DNA from: DASXVX01 sp036504075
GTDB taxonomy: Bacteria > Bacillota > Sulfobacillia > Symbiobacteriales > Symbiobacteriaceae
Reading direction: 5' to 3'
DNA: 64,000 bases
Assembly (NCBI GenBank): GCA_036504075.1
Contig: DASXVX010000075.1
Location: forward strand, 24,672-88,671
The position numbers and the translations under genes are program-made. Positions 34,780-44,188 of this stretch are shown here, one piece after another (within the stretch, counting starts at the first letter, position 1; each line of letters begins with the position of its first letter). The notes under the pieces are model-generated. The model did not search any database and was not told the origin of the DNA. It worked only from the letters and a program-made list of their open reading frames with translations.

Positions 34780-37700
34780 CTACGGCATGAGAATCACGAT
34801 CTGTTTCGTCTCGGCGATCCAGTTCACCGAGGCCCCCAGGGCCTCGCCGACCACCCGGACCGGCACGTAAGTCCGGCCTTCAATGATTTGCGGCGCCGGG
34901 TCGACGAAGATCCGTTTGGATTGGTTGGCGCCGTCCACCCGCACCAGGGTGTCGCCCACCCGGAGCTTGACGAACAGCGTCCCCTTGATGTACACGACCT
35001 CCTGGTACTCCGGGTTCCAGGTGACGCTGGCACCCAGCGCCTCCCCGATAAGCCGGACCGGGACCATGGCCCGCCCGTTCACCAGCGGGACCGGGGCCGC
35101 CATTTCCACCCGCTTGCCGTTCACCCAGGCGATATTGCTACCCACCTGGAACGTGATTTTCCCCGCCCCGATATTCGGGTCGTTCGGCACCGGGCCGGCG
35201 GGCGGCTCAGGCGGGGCCGGCTGGCCGGGCGTTTTTGCTGCGACCGTCTTGAGCTGATAGCCGGACGACTTGAGATACTCGATCCACTTGTCGATCATCT
35301 TCGCGTCGCCGGCCGGGTCGCCAATGTGCGCCAGGGCCAGGGCCAGTGAGTTCTGGAACTCCCGCCCTTCGGTTCGCATCGCCTCCTGCGCGGACTGCGG
35401 GAAGGCGTTGTACAGGTCCATCCATTCCTGGTCCCCGGCAAGGGCAAAGTCGAGCCCAAACCCGTTGCCGGCCATTTGACTGCTCGCCTCGACCATCGCT
35501 TCGTTCAGCGCCCGGGGACCGGCCAGGCGGTCCCACTGCTGCGCCTCGAAGTCCAGCCACGGCTGCATCCGGTCCATGAACCCTTCGAACGTGTCGGCCG
35601 GGAAGCTGGTCTCGTGCTTGACCCCGAGAATCGGGTACATTTGTTCCAACATCTGCGCGGCCATGGCATAGAATTCGGGCAGCCGGGCCTTGTAGCTGGA
35701 CAGCCAGGCCGTGTTGGCGGGCTTGCCGGCCTTGAGGTTCGCCTCCTCGCCCAGGATGCCGTTCATGGTCTCGAACAGGTTGCCCATGCCCCAGGTCAGG
35801 TCGAAGAGGCCCTTTTCCTGGAGTGCCTTGTTCTGGGCTGCGACCGGCGCCGCTGCTGACTTCGCGTTGGCAATGCGGCTGCGGGCGGCGTTCACGCGCG
35901 TCTGCATTTCCGCCGACCGGGCGAGCAGCCAGTCGGTCTTGGCGGCAAAGCGTTTGGACGCCTTATCGCACTCGGCCAGGTAGCCGTTCTGCTTCTGGGC
36001 CAGGAACGGCCCCAACAGCCGCTCAATTTCGCCGGCGTTGGCGCGGAAGCGGTTGGTCTCGGGCGGAAACTCGGTGATGTCAAACCCCCGCAGTTGGTCC
36101 TTGTAGAGTTCGTAGTGCTGCTGGGAAGTCGCCAGCGCCGCGTTATACCCCTCCTGGAGTCCTTCGAGTTCCTGCTGGTACTTCGCCGCCTGCTCCAGCA
36201 TGGAAGCGTACTGGGACCGGGCCTGGTTGTACTGGTCGAGGCGGCCGCTGCGACCGTCCAGAAAATCGGAGTCGATCAGCTTGAACACCGGGCTTTGGAC
36301 CCCATCTGCCACTTTGGCCGCTTTCGCTTTGAGTTCGTCGGTCTTGGCGGTGTAGTACTCGCCCTGGACCCGCAGCGACTGCAGTTCCTGGTCCACCAGG
36401 CCATTAATCTGGTTGTCGTACTGATCGGCCAGGTTCGCCAGGGAGCGATGGCCGCTTACCAGAGCGTTCCGGGCGCTGGTGTAGACCGAGCGGGAGATTT
36501 TGCCCGCGACCAGCAGGTCGTTGTTCTGCTTCAGGGCGGCAATGGCGGCGTCGTCGCTGGCTGCGGTCCGCACTTCGGGCACGGGCACATCGACCGTGAT
36601 CGGCAGCGGCCCCGGCGCCGACGGCACGGCTACCTCCACCACCGCGTCGCGGGTGGCGGAGACCGCGCTGTCCCAGACCTCTACGAGCAGCTTCACCGTT
36701 TTGCCGGCCACGGCGTCCAGGTCGAAATCGAGCGTTCCGGCGGCCGGATCCCCCACCTGGTTCACCCGCGGGTCGAGCTTTTTCACTTTTACCTGGACTG
36801 CCGGGGCGCCGTTCAGCCGGACCGACAGCTTGACCACCGTGCCGTCCGGTTTGACCTGCATGGTACCCAGATCGATGATCAGGAAGCTGACGCCGGCTTC
36901 TTTCAGGACGGGCACCGACGACTTCATCAGCGTGGCCAGCGTGAACCGGCTGACAACCGCGCCGCCGACGACGAGGGTAACCGCCGTGTTCGGGTTCAAA
37001 CTGGACAGGTAGGCCATGTTGCCACCCAGTGCGAACTGGCCCGCCGCTTTCAGAGCCGAGGGCGTGAGCGCGCCCAGGTCCGAAAAGGCCGAAATGCCGT
37101 CGGGGGACAGTACCCCGACGCTGCCGGCCGGCAGGGCTTTGCCGTCCTGATCCAGCACCTTGCCGGTCAGGACCAGATGGATGCCTTTATTTCGCTCGTT
37201 CTGCAGGCTTTGAATCTTTCCCGCCGCCTCCTGCAGTCCTTCCGTCACCACCTGGGCCTCCCACCGGCGAAAGACGAAGTCCTTGAGCGTGGCCTGGTCG
37301 GGCACCTCGTTCATTACCTTGAAGTAGTCCTGGGCCCGCTTGGTACCGACGGAGAAGAGCCGGAAACCGACGGTCCGCTCGGTCCAGCTAAACTTGGACC
37401 GATATTCGTCGCGGTACTGGTCGATGAAGCGGTCGCGGGCGAACTTGTCCGCCCACAGGGTGGACCAGAAGCCGTCGAACGTGCCGCGGCCGCTTTTGGC
37501 CCAGTTGACGAACTGGTCCCGCTTCGGGTTTTCAATCAGCGGCGCGAGCGTATCGGTGCGGAGCTTTTTGTACTGGGTGTAGGAATCGTCGGTCATGTAG
37601 GCGTAGAACTTCTCCATCGCCCACCCCGAGCCGGAGGTCACCAGCTTGCCGAGGGCGTAGAACGGCCCCATGGTGGTCAGCCCGACCACCGTCTCCCCGA

Positions 37701-37995
37701 CGGCCCACGAAAAGGTCTCCAGCCCTTTGGTGATGTCGCCGTTGTAGACATCGCTGATCGCTTCCCCGATGGAGATGCCGAGCACGGCGCTGCCCAGGCC
37801 GGTGCCGAACCGCTTGAGCGTCTCTTCACTGGGGTCGATGGCACTCAGAATGTCGGACGCCGTGCTCATGACCTGGGCGCCGACCGTGAAGGCACGGGTG
37901 TTGTCGGCCCGAGCGGGCGGAGCGGATGGAACGGTGAGCAGGATGAGCGTCGTGAGGAGCGGCAGCGCAATCCAACGCAGCAGACGGCGTGACAT
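34780..37995 (-). CDS. Large secreted protein with C-terminal copper-amine-oxidase-like (CuAO_N1) repeats
   Basis: A 1071-residue exported protein, not recognised over most of its length. Residues 1-30 are a signal peptide (LLTTLILLTVPSAPPARA). Residues 45-125 are unusually hydrophobic and Gly-rich (FGTGLGSAVLGISIGEAI, GETVVGLTTMGPFYALGKLV), as in membrane-active regions. Two Ig-like segments lie near 280-480, a long helical coiled coil near 490-770, and two copies of the CuAO_N1 domain at the end (MVPVRLIGEALGASVTWN, YVPVRVVGEALGASVNW), a module common at termini of secreted Bacillota proteins. ATG 37995 follows GGGAGG. Last gene of a three-gene operon. Confidence 0.8.
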   Translation of the reverse strand: MSRRLLRWIALPLLTTLILLTVPSAPPARADNTRAFTVGAQVMSTASDILSAIDPSEETLKRFGTGLGSAVLGISIGEAISDVYNGDITKGLETFSWAVGETVVGLTTMGPFYALGKLVTSGSGWAMEKFYAYMTDDSYTQYKKLRTDTLAPLIENPKRDQFVNWAKSGRGTFDGFWSTLWADKFARDRFIDQYRDEYRSKFSWTERTVGFRLFSVGTKRAQDYFKVMNEVPDQATLKDFVFRRWEAQVVTEGLQEAAGKIQSLQNERNKGIHLVLTGKVLDQDGKALPAGSVGVLSPDGISAFSDLGALTPSALKAAGQFALGGNMAYLSSLNPNTAVTLVVGGAVVSRFTLATLMKSSVPVLKEAGVSFLIIDLGTMQVKPDGTVVKLSVRLNGAPAVQVKVKKLDPRVNQVGDPAAGTLDFDLDAVAGKTVKLLVEVWDSAVSATRDAVVEVAVPSAPGPLPITVDVPVPEVRTAASDDAAIAALKQNNDLLVAGKISRSVYTSARNALVSGHRSLANLADQYDNQINGLVDQELQSLRVQGEYYTAKTDELKAKAAKVADGVQSPVFKLIDSDFLDGRSGRLDQYNQARSQYASMLEQAAKYQQELEGLQEGYNAALATSQQHYELYKDQLRGFDITEFPPETNRFRANAGEIERLLGPFLAQKQNGYLAECDKASKRFAAKTDWLLARSAEMQTRVNAARSRIANAKSAAAPVAAQNKALQEKGLFDLTWGMGNLFETMNGILGEEANLKAGKPANTAWLSSYKARLPEFYAMAAQMLEQMYPILGVKHETSFPADTFEGFMDRMQPWLDFEAQQWDRLAGPRALNEAMVEASSQMAGNGFGLDFALAGDQEWMDLYNAFPQSAQEAMRTEGREFQNSLALALAHIGDPAGDAKMIDKWIEYLKSSGYQLKTVAAKTPGQPAPPEPPAGPVPNDPNIGAGKITFQVGSNIAWVNGKRVEMAAPVPLVNGRAMVPVRLIGEALGASVTWNPEYQEVVYIKGTLFVKLRVGDTLVRVDGANQSKRIFVDPAPQIIEGRTYVPVRVVGEALGASVNWIAETKQIVILMP

Positions 37996-38117
37996 GACCT
38001 GATCCTCCCTTGTGATGGGCCTGGAACCTTCCAGGTCCAGTCTAAGGGAGGCGTGTGCGCGCCGGTACTACCCCTAGGGGGAGGCTTTCAACACTGCCCC
38101 GCACGGGATGCCTTGCG
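37996..38117. promoter_or_regulatory. Intergenic region with two palindromes upstream of the large secreted protein
   Basis: Contains CCTGGAAGGTTCCAGG (about 38022-38037), with arms CCTGGAA / TTCCAGG, and the palindrome CCCCTAGGGG (about 38071-38080). They could act as operators or as processing sites between operon genes; no T-tract is present. Confidence 0.4.
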
Positions 38118-38741
38118 CTACTTCATGCTCCAGGTGCCCTTCTTCAGGGCATCGTCCATGCGGTTGGCCTGGGCCAGGTCCAACGGTTCCTTCGAGTAGT
38201 TGTATCGCTCACGATATGCTTCCATGCGATACCGGAACGTCGCTTCGGTGTTCGCATTCAGTACCGCCAGCCGAGAATCGACGTTGCGGATTTGCGAGGC
38301 CGTACCGTACCGCCCGGCGATCTCACGGGCATTCGCAAACTCCTGTTCCGCCTCCTTGGCCTTGCCGGCATCCAGCAGCAGGCTGGCGCGGTCGTTGTGA
38401 TAGCGAAATTCATTCGGCCGGAGGTTAATGGCCTTGTCCACCTTGCTAATATCTTTCTTCTTGAATCCTTCATCCCGGAGCGCCTCGGCCTTGGCGAAAT
38501 TATTGACCACCATGCCGCCATCGATCACGGCATCCGCCGCGTCGTCCCCGGTCGATCCGCCCATGGCGCGCATGCCGATGTTGAAGTACTCCGGTTTCCC
38601 CTCGTCGTCCAACAGCCCGTGGGTCTGCGCCCACCCCCGGCCAATGTCCAGGATATCCATGAGATCCTGCCGGTCGCACCCGGTCATGAAGACCGCCGAG
38701 ATCAGGAGGAGCACCAGCATCCGATTCTCCAAGCGCCGCAT
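38118..38741 (-). CDS. Lipoprotein with TPR-like helices
   Basis: A 207-residue lipoprotein: signal LVLLLISAVFMTGC with the lipidated Cys at residue 22. The mature part is helical, with NEFRYHNDRASLLLDAGKAKEAEQEF resembling a tetratricopeptide repeat, then basic helices. It is probably attached to the outer face of the membrane. ATG 38741 follows CGGAGGT. It lies 24 bases downstream of the membrane-protein gene and 122 bases upstream of the large secreted protein gene, so all three are probably one operon. Confidence 0.78.
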   Translation of the reverse strand: MRRLENRMLVLLLISAVFMTGCDRQDLMDILDIGRGWAQTHGLLDDEGKPEYFNIGMRAMGGSTGDDAADAVIDGGMVVNNFAKAEALRDEGFKKKDISKVDKAINLRPNEFRYHNDRASLLLDAGKAKEAEQEFANAREIAGRYGTASQIRNVDSRLAVLNANTEATFRYRMEAYRERYNYSKEPLDLAQANRMDDALKKGTWSMK

Positions 38742-38765
38742 CGCCGTTCCACCTCCGAGTGCTCC

Positions 38766-39344
38766 CTACTGGGCGAGCTTGATGAGATCGCGCACGAACT
38801 GGGCGTCCTTGACCTTGATGTCCACCCGGGCCAGGAACTGCTGTTCGTTGATCTTGCCGGCGTTAAAGTCGTTCAGGGCGCTCATCGGGGCGGTCAACGC
38901 GATCAGGTCGCGGCCACCCTCCTGGTAGTCCAGTCCCACCCGTTGCAGATTCAGCTTTTTCTCGGTGTTCGACTGCACCAGTTGCTTGATGACCGCTTTC
39001 GCCTGCTGGCGCTTGCCGTTCTCCCCGCTTGCCGGTTTGAAGCCGGTCGCCGGATCGATCACCACGATGGCGGCGTTGCCGGCACCATCCGGCATGGGCA
39101 CGACCGCGACCGACGCGCCGCCGACTCCGCCCTGCTTGAACGCCTCCGTGACCACTGCACTGGCCACCTGGTCCACCGGGGAATCCAGCAGTTTCCGAGC
39201 CGGCGAACTGATGGGCTCCCAGCCCGGGACTTTGATCAGCCGGAACCGCCACGCGCCCCAGCCCACTGCCGCCAGGATCAATAAGAGCACCATCAGGAAG
39301 AAGATGAGACATCCACTGCGTCGCTTCGGCCGCTGACCAGCCAA
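38766..39344 (-). CDS. Single-pass membrane protein, unknown function
   Basis: A 192-residue protein with a basic N-terminus, one membrane segment (CLIFFLMVLLLILAAVGWGAW) and an exterior domain of about 150 residues containing VAVVPMPDGAGNAAIVVIDP and a final helical part. Not recognised. TTG 39344 is chosen: GGAGGGG lies 6 bases upstream, whereas the ATG at 39371 has none. First gene of the three-gene unit with the lipoprotein and the large secreted protein. Confidence 0.75.
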   Translation of the reverse strand: MAGQRPKRRSGCLIFFLMVLLLILAAVGWGAWRFRLIKVPGWEPISSPARKLLDSPVDQVASAVVTEAFKQGGVGGASVAVVPMPDGAGNAAIVVIDPATGFKPASGENGKRQQAKAVIKQLVQSNTEKKLNLQRVGLDYQEGGRDLIALTAPMSALNDFNAGKINEQQFLARVDIKVKDAQFVRDLIKLAQ

Positions 39345-39629
39345 GGAATTCCCCTCCTGAACTATGGGCATGACCGGCGAGATTCGTCGCCAACGGTTGG
39401 AGATCCTGCACCCAGAATCCCCGGAGTAGGGAAAAGTCGATTCCTGTCGAATAATGCCGATTGATCTGGGGCTACAGGGGGTGCTCTGGAGTAGATTTCT
39501 TCATGGTAATCACCTGAGAACTTAATCCCCGCATGCTATATTGCGACAAGAACGCCCTCGTCACAAAGCCAACGTTGGCAGACCCACTTGCATAGATCAC
39601 CCTACAAGAAGCCAGAGGAGACATCTACC
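39345..39629. other. Divergent intergenic region
   Basis: Promoter region between the exported-protein operon (minus) and a chemoreceptor gene (plus). No gene, riboswitch or clear promoter box could be supported. Confidence 0.4.
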
Positions 39630-41777
39630 ATGCGTTTTTCGCTGCGCGCCAAAACCGTTCTGATGATGTTGTTTGTGGCCATGCTGCCCGTGGTTACGAC
39701 CGGAGCCGTGAGCCACGCGATCGTCGTGAAAAGCAGCGACCTGTTGGACAAGGGCAGCGAAGAAGAGATCACGCTGATCGCCCGGGACCAGAGCCAGATC
39801 ATTCAGGGGTGGGTGGACAAGGTCGTCGCGGGTGTGCAGACGACTGCGCAGTGGTCAGAAATCACCGTCCTGGACCGCCCTGCGGTTGAAGCACGGCTCA
39901 AAGCCGTAGCCGGGGCGTATCCCGAACTTCAGTTCATCCGGGTGGCCAATGCGGGCGGCGACGACGTGGCGCATTCCAACGATCAGGCGTATCTGAACTT
40001 CGCCGACCGCCAGTGGTTCCAGGGCGCCATGAAAGGCAACCCAATCACCGCCCAGACGCTGATCACGAAGGCCACCGGCAAGCCCGCCCTGGCCATTGCC
40101 ACACCGCTGAAAGGCCCGGACCAAAAAGTGATGGGCGTGCTGGAGTTCGCGGTGGGACTGGATAACGTCTCCGCCCTGGTGTCGAAACTACAGGTCGGCA
40201 AGCAGGGGTATGCGTTCCTGGTCGACGAACAGGGGCAGGTCCTGGCCCACCCCGACCCCAAGCTATTCCTGGAGAAGGTCGCCGATTTGGAGCCGGTGGC
40301 CCGGGCACTGCAGGGCAAAACCGGACAGATGCGGTACACGGACGCCGTAAACGTCACATGGGTGACCGATTACCGCCCGGTGGGGCTCGGCTGGGGACTC
40401 GTGGTGCAGAAGCCGGAGGCAGAGGTCCAAGCGGCGGGAAACACCTATGCCCGGCAAAACTTAACCCGCCTGGGCGAAGTAGGCCTGGGAATCACCCTCG
40501 TCTGTCTGCTCCTGGCGCTGGGGTTAAGCCGGATCATGATGGTGCCGATCAAGCGCCTCTCCGCGGCAGCCGAACGGGTTGCCGGGGGCGACCTTACCCT
40601 CGGGACGCTTTCGGTCCGTTCGCAAGATGAACTGGGCGACATGGCCCGCTCCTTTGAACGGATGGTCGCGAATCTGCGCCGGCTGGTCCAAAACGTGTCC
40701 GCCGGCGCCCAGCAGGTGGCCGCATCATCCGAAACGCTGTCGGCGGCCTCGGAACAGTCGGCCGAGGCGACCGACAGTGCCGCCCAGGCGGTGGTCGGGG
40801 TGGCCGCAGGCGCCGACGAACAGGCCAAAGTCGTGCACGAAGTCCGGCAGGCCGTGGATGAACTCCAGCAGACGATCACACAGATCGCGGCCGGGGCCTG
40901 CGAATCTGCCAACGAGATCCAAAAAGCCACCGTCGTGCTCTCCCAGATGGCCGCGGCGTTGGGGCACACGGCGGAGGCCGCCCGCGGCGTCGCTCAGGGG
41001 TCCCAGCGGGCCGCCCTCACGGCGCAGAGCGGCTCACGGGTCGTCGAGGAAACCGTGGCCGGAATCGCCCGGGCCAAGGATGCGGTAGACCATTCTGCCG
41101 AGCGCATCCGGGACCTGGCCACGCTTTCGGCCCAGGTGAGCCACATTACCCAGGTGATCTCGGACATTGCGGACCAGACCAACCTGCTGGCGCTCAACGC
41201 CGCGATTGAGGCCGCCCGGGCCGGCGAACATGGCCGCGGGTTCAGCGTGGTCGCCGACGAAGTGCGAAAGTTAGCCCAGCGGTCGGCCAAGTCGGCCGGC
41301 GAAATCGCGGGCTTGATTGGAACCATCGGGGAGCGGACCGCTGAAGCCGTGCAGGCCATGCAGCTAGGCACGGCCGAGGTCGACGGTGGGAGCAGCCGGG
41401 CCGGCGAAGCGGGGCAGGCGCTGGCGGAGATTCTGACCGTAGTGCAGCAGTCGGCAGCCGAAGTCGAATCCATCGCGATCGCCGCCGGCGAGGTGCAGCA
41501 AAACGCCGGCAGCGTGGTCGGCACCTTCCACGCCGTGGCAACGGTGGCAGAGGAGAATTCCGCGGCTACCGAGGAGATGGCCGCCAGCGCCGAATCGGTC
41601 ACGCAGGCGGTGGACCGGATCGCGCAGGTGGCCACGAACAATGCCCGGGTGGCGGAGCAAGTTTCGTCCGCCGTCAGCCACCTGACGGCCTCGTCCACCG
41701 AAGTGGTGGAGTCGGCCCGCAGCCTGTCGGGCCTCGCCCGGGACCTCCAACAGCAGATTGCGCAGTTCAAAGTCTGA
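39630..41777 (+). CDS. Transmembrane methyl-accepting chemotaxis protein with dCache-type sensor
   Basis: A 715-residue chemoreceptor. A first membrane segment (TVLMMLFVAMLPVVTTGAV) is followed by an extracellular double-Cache domain (about 40-285; FADRQWFQGAMKG, KQGYAFLVDEQGQVLAHPD), a second segment (VGLGITLVCLLLALGL), a HAMP domain, and the signalling hairpin with tip NLLALNAAIEAARAGEHGRG. dCache domains bind small ligands such as amino acids. ATG 39630 has AGAGGAGA upstream. It is divergent from the exported-protein operon. Chemotaxis proteins imply a motile host. Confidence 0.93.
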   Translation: MRFSLRAKTVLMMLFVAMLPVVTTGAVSHAIVVKSSDLLDKGSEEEITLIARDQSQIIQGWVDKVVAGVQTTAQWSEITVLDRPAVEARLKAVAGAYPELQFIRVANAGGDDVAHSNDQAYLNFADRQWFQGAMKGNPITAQTLITKATGKPALAIATPLKGPDQKVMGVLEFAVGLDNVSALVSKLQVGKQGYAFLVDEQGQVLAHPDPKLFLEKVADLEPVARALQGKTGQMRYTDAVNVTWVTDYRPVGLGWGLVVQKPEAEVQAAGNTYARQNLTRLGEVGLGITLVCLLLALGLSRIMMVPIKRLSAAAERVAGGDLTLGTLSVRSQDELGDMARSFERMVANLRRLVQNVSAGAQQVAASSETLSAASEQSAEATDSAAQAVVGVAAGADEQAKVVHEVRQAVDELQQTITQIAAGACESANEIQKATVVLSQMAAALGHTAEAARGVAQGSQRAALTAQSGSRVVEETVAGIARAKDAVDHSAERIRDLATLSAQVSHITQVISDIADQTNLLALNAAIEAARAGEHGRGFSVVADEVRKLAQRSAKSAGEIAGLIGTIGERTAEAVQAMQLGTAEVDGGSSRAGEAGQALAEILTVVQQSAAEVESIAIAAGEVQQNAGSVVGTFHAVATVAEENSAATEEMAASAESVTQAVDRIAQVATNNARVAEQVSSAVSHLTASSTEVVESARSLSGLARDLQQQIAQFKV

Positions 41778-41830
41778 CGGCCATTCCGCTGCCGCCGGGG
41801 TTCCATCAGGTTCTATCTGACAGGCGAAAA

Positions 41831-41865
41831 AGCGACGGCCCCGGCTACGTGCCGGGGCCGTCGCT
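41831..41865. terminator. Bidirectional terminator between chemoreceptor and transporter genes
   Basis: Fifteen-bp stem AGCGACGGCCCCGGC / GCCGGGGCCGTCGCT around TACGT, with TTTTTC following on the minus strand. Confidence 0.85.
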
Positions 41866-41874
41866 TCAGGTTTG

Positions 41875-43140
41875 TCATGCCGTCCGGCGCCGGACATACA
41901 GCCACACCAGCCCGGCCACCAGCGGTGCGTAGAGCGCCGCCCAGCCCAAAAAGAGATAGACCCCGACGGAGAGCGCCAGCGAGACCCAGGCCAGGAGCCA
42001 CATGGCCCGGTCATCCTTCAGTAGTTGCACCGCCGCCAGCGAACCCAGGACGTAAGTGCCAATGAACGACGCATTCGGCAAGGAGAGCAGAAAGCCCAGG
42101 CTCACGCCCCCCAACCCTTGCAGGGCTAACACCACCAGCATGGTGACGCCCAGCGTCCCCAGGGCGACGGTGGGCGTCCGCCGGGTCGGATGCAGGCGGG
42201 CCAGCGCCGCCGGGGCCACGCCTTCGCGGGCCAGCGAGTAGGCCAGCCGGGAGGTGGCGCCCACGTAGGCGCTGATGGTGCCCAGGCAGACGAAGACCGC
42301 CATGAGGGCGATGATGACCCCGCCCGCCGGCCCCAGGTACCGGACGACGATCGCGGCCAGCGAGCCGTTGGAGAGGCCGGGGCCGTAGGCATGGGTCCCG
42401 ACGGTGACCAGCCCGACGGCGGTGTAGAACACCCCCACCACCGCCGCCGCGACCAGAATGGCGCGAATGGTGTCCCGCTTGGGGTCGGTGAACTCCTCCG
42501 ACAGGTGGGTCACCGCTTCCCAGCCGATGAAGCACCAGAACATGAGCGAGGCAGCCCGACCCATGCCCACGAAGCCTGCCGGCGCAAGGGGCCGGAAGTT
42601 GGCCATATCCACGTGCGGCGCCGCTACAACGACGGTGAGGGCCAGCACGGCGACAATCGTCCCGGAGATCGCGACCTGCGAGCGCCCGAGGAAGCCGACG
42701 CCCAGGTAGTTGTTGAGCAGGGCCGCCGCCACAATCAGGCCCGCCAGCCCGATCATCCCCCAGTGGGAGAGGCCGAAGACCACCTGCACGTACGATGCGG
42801 CCGCCAGCGCTGCCACCGGCGCCCCGATGGGTACGGCGGCCAGAAAGAGCCAGCCGGCCACGGCCGCGGCCGACGGCCCGTAAACCCGGCGCACGAAGGC
42901 CGAGACGCCGCCGGCGTCCGGATACCGGGTGGAGAGCACGCCCAGCGTGAGTGCCATGGGCAGCGCCAGCACCGACATGAACAGCCAGACCAGCACAGAT
43001 GCGGGACCAGCGGCATCGGCGGCGTAACCGGGAATCAGGAGCACGCCCGAGCCCAGCACGGACCCAACGTATAGCGCTACGGCTTGCGGCAGGCGGATTT
43101 GCCGGGCCAACCCGGCGGGTGCGATCTCCGTATTCTGCAT
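41875..43140 (-). CDS. APC-family amino-acid exporter, YjeH-like
   Basis: A 421-residue transporter of the amino acid-polyamine-organocation family with about 12 membrane helices. LYVGSVLGSGVLLIPGYAAD has the unwound GSGV segment of helix 1. GWLFLAAVPIGAPVAAL and SLMFWCFIGWEAVTHLSEEF match E. coli YjeH, an exporter of methionine and branched-chain amino acids, and the length fits (418). ATG 43140 follows CTGGAGG; the frame reaches 43191 without a site. The divergent LysR gene and the inverted repeat between them suggest it is regulated by that protein. Substrate is inferred from the family only. Confidence 0.85.
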   Translation of the reverse strand: MQNTEIAPAGLARQIRLPQAVALYVGSVLGSGVLLIPGYAADAAGPASVLVWLFMSVLALPMALTLGVLSTRYPDAGGVSAFVRRVYGPSAAAVAGWLFLAAVPIGAPVAALAAASYVQVVFGLSHWGMIGLAGLIVAAALLNNYLGVGFLGRSQVAISGTIVAVLALTVVVAAPHVDMANFRPLAPAGFVGMGRAASLMFWCFIGWEAVTHLSEEFTDPKRDTIRAILVAAAVVGVFYTAVGLVTVGTHAYGPGLSNGSLAAIVVRYLGPAGGVIIALMAVFVCLGTISAYVGATSRLAYSLAREGVAPAALARLHPTRRTPTVALGTLGVTMLVVLALQGLGGVSLGFLLSLPNASFIGTYVLGSLAAVQLLKDDRAMWLLAWVSLALSVGVYLFLGWAALYAPLVAGLVWLYVRRRTA

Positions 43141-43153
43141 GGATATTCCTCCA

Positions 43154-43204
43154 GATTGCGACTGTTGCTGGGTATGTCGGTAGTGTATCATGGAAGTCGC
43201 AATC
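43154..43204. promoter_or_regulatory. Perfect 10-bp inverted repeat between the exporter and LysR genes
   Basis: GATTGCGACT (43154-43163) and AGTCGCAATC (43195-43204) are separated by 31 bases in the divergent promoter region. Spacing and position fit a binding site for the LysR protein at 43250-44149 or a looping operator. A TACACT-like -10 (43183-43188, minus strand) lies between the arms. Confidence 0.55.
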
Positions 43205-43249
43205 GGAGATCACGTGCTTTCAGATTACATCGATCGAATAAGGCGATGA

Positions 43250-44149
43250 TTGGCGTTGGACCTGAACCTCCGCTGGCTCCAGACCTTCGCGACGGTGGCC
43301 GACCTGCTGAATTTCACCCGGGCCGCGGAGTCGCTGGGCTACGCCCAGTCCAGCGTCACCGGCCAGATTCACGCGCTGGAAGACGCGGTGGGCGAGCCGC
43401 TGTTCGAGCGGCTGGGCAAGCGGGTGGCGCTGACCGAGTCCGGCCGGCGGCTGCGGCCCTACGCCACGCAAATCCTGTCGCTGGCGCGGGAGGCGGTAGA
43501 CGCCACGCAGGCGGCGGAAACGGCGGGCGGCGAACTGCGGATTGGGGCGGCCGAGTCGCTCTGCGCCTTCCGGCTGCCGGCGGTGTTCCGGCAGTTCCGG
43601 GTCCGCTGCCCGCGGGTCCAGACGAACCTGCAGGCCGGCGGCTGCAGCGAACTGCGCGAGGCGCTCCGGCGCGGCACGCTGGACTTCGCGCTCTTCCTGG
43701 ACGAACCCCACGATGAGCCGGACCTGGTGATGCGACCGCTGGTCCAGGAGCCGATCAGTCTGGTGGCCTATCCCTGGCACCCGCTGGCGTCGGCCGCGGC
43801 GGTGTTGCCGGAGCACCTGGCGGGCGAGCCGCTGATTCACACGGAGGCGCAGTCCCCCTACCGGATTCAGTTCGACGTGGAGCTGGCGGCGGTCGGCGTC
43901 AAGCCGGGATCGGTCATGGAGTTCAACTCGATCGAAGCGATAAAGCAGTGCGTCATGGCGGGCATCGGTCTCGCAGTGCTGCCGTATATCACCTGCACGG
44001 CGGAGTTCGAGCGGGGCAGCCTGGTGCAGTTGCCCTGGCAGGGGCCGGATATCAAGGTGGCGACCGTGCTGGGGTACCACCGGGATAAGTGGGTCTCACC
44101 GGCCATGGCGGTGTTCCTGGAGATTCTCCAGCACACGTGGGTGAAATAA
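43250..44149 (+). CDS. LysR-family transcriptional regulator
   Basis: A 299-residue regulator: N-terminal winged helix-turn-helix (LQTFATVADLLNFTRAAESL, AQSSVTGQIHALEDAVGEPL) and a periplasmic-binding-like effector domain (ELRIGAAESLCAF, VMEFNSIEAIKQCVMAGIG followed by LAVLPY). Starts at TTG 43250 with AAGG 6 bases upstream. It is divergent from the YjeH-like exporter and convergent with the molybdenum-hydroxylase operon. LysR genes usually control the divergent neighbour, thus the exporter; an amino-acid effector is plausible but inferred. Confidence 0.9.
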   Translation: MALDLNLRWLQTFATVADLLNFTRAAESLGYAQSSVTGQIHALEDAVGEPLFERLGKRVALTESGRRLRPYATQILSLAREAVDATQAAETAGGELRIGAAESLCAFRLPAVFRQFRVRCPRVQTNLQAGGCSELREALRRGTLDFALFLDEPHDEPDLVMRPLVQEPISLVAYPWHPLASAAAVLPEHLAGEPLIHTEAQSPYRIQFDVELAAVGVKPGSVMEFNSIEAIKQCVMAGIGLAVLPYITCTAEFERGSLVQLPWQGPDIKVATVLGYHRDKWVSPAMAVFLEILQHTWVK

Positions 44150-44188
44150 CAAACGTCCTCCCGACCACCGGCCGGGAGGACGTTTGTT
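44148..44188. terminator. Bidirectional terminator between LysR and cyclase genes
   Basis: Perfect 16-bp stem AACAAACGTCCTCCCG / CGGGAGGACGTTTGTT with a 9-base loop; both stop codons touch the stem. Confidence 0.9.

Noticed and set aside
36094..37992. 632-codon plus-strand frame opposite the large secreted protein
   Set aside because: Shadow frame; the minus-strand protein has a signal peptide and CuAO_N1 repeats.
39345..39629. Cyclic di-GMP riboswitch before the chemoreceptor gene
   Set aside because: No GEMM-I or GEMM-II consensus could be found.
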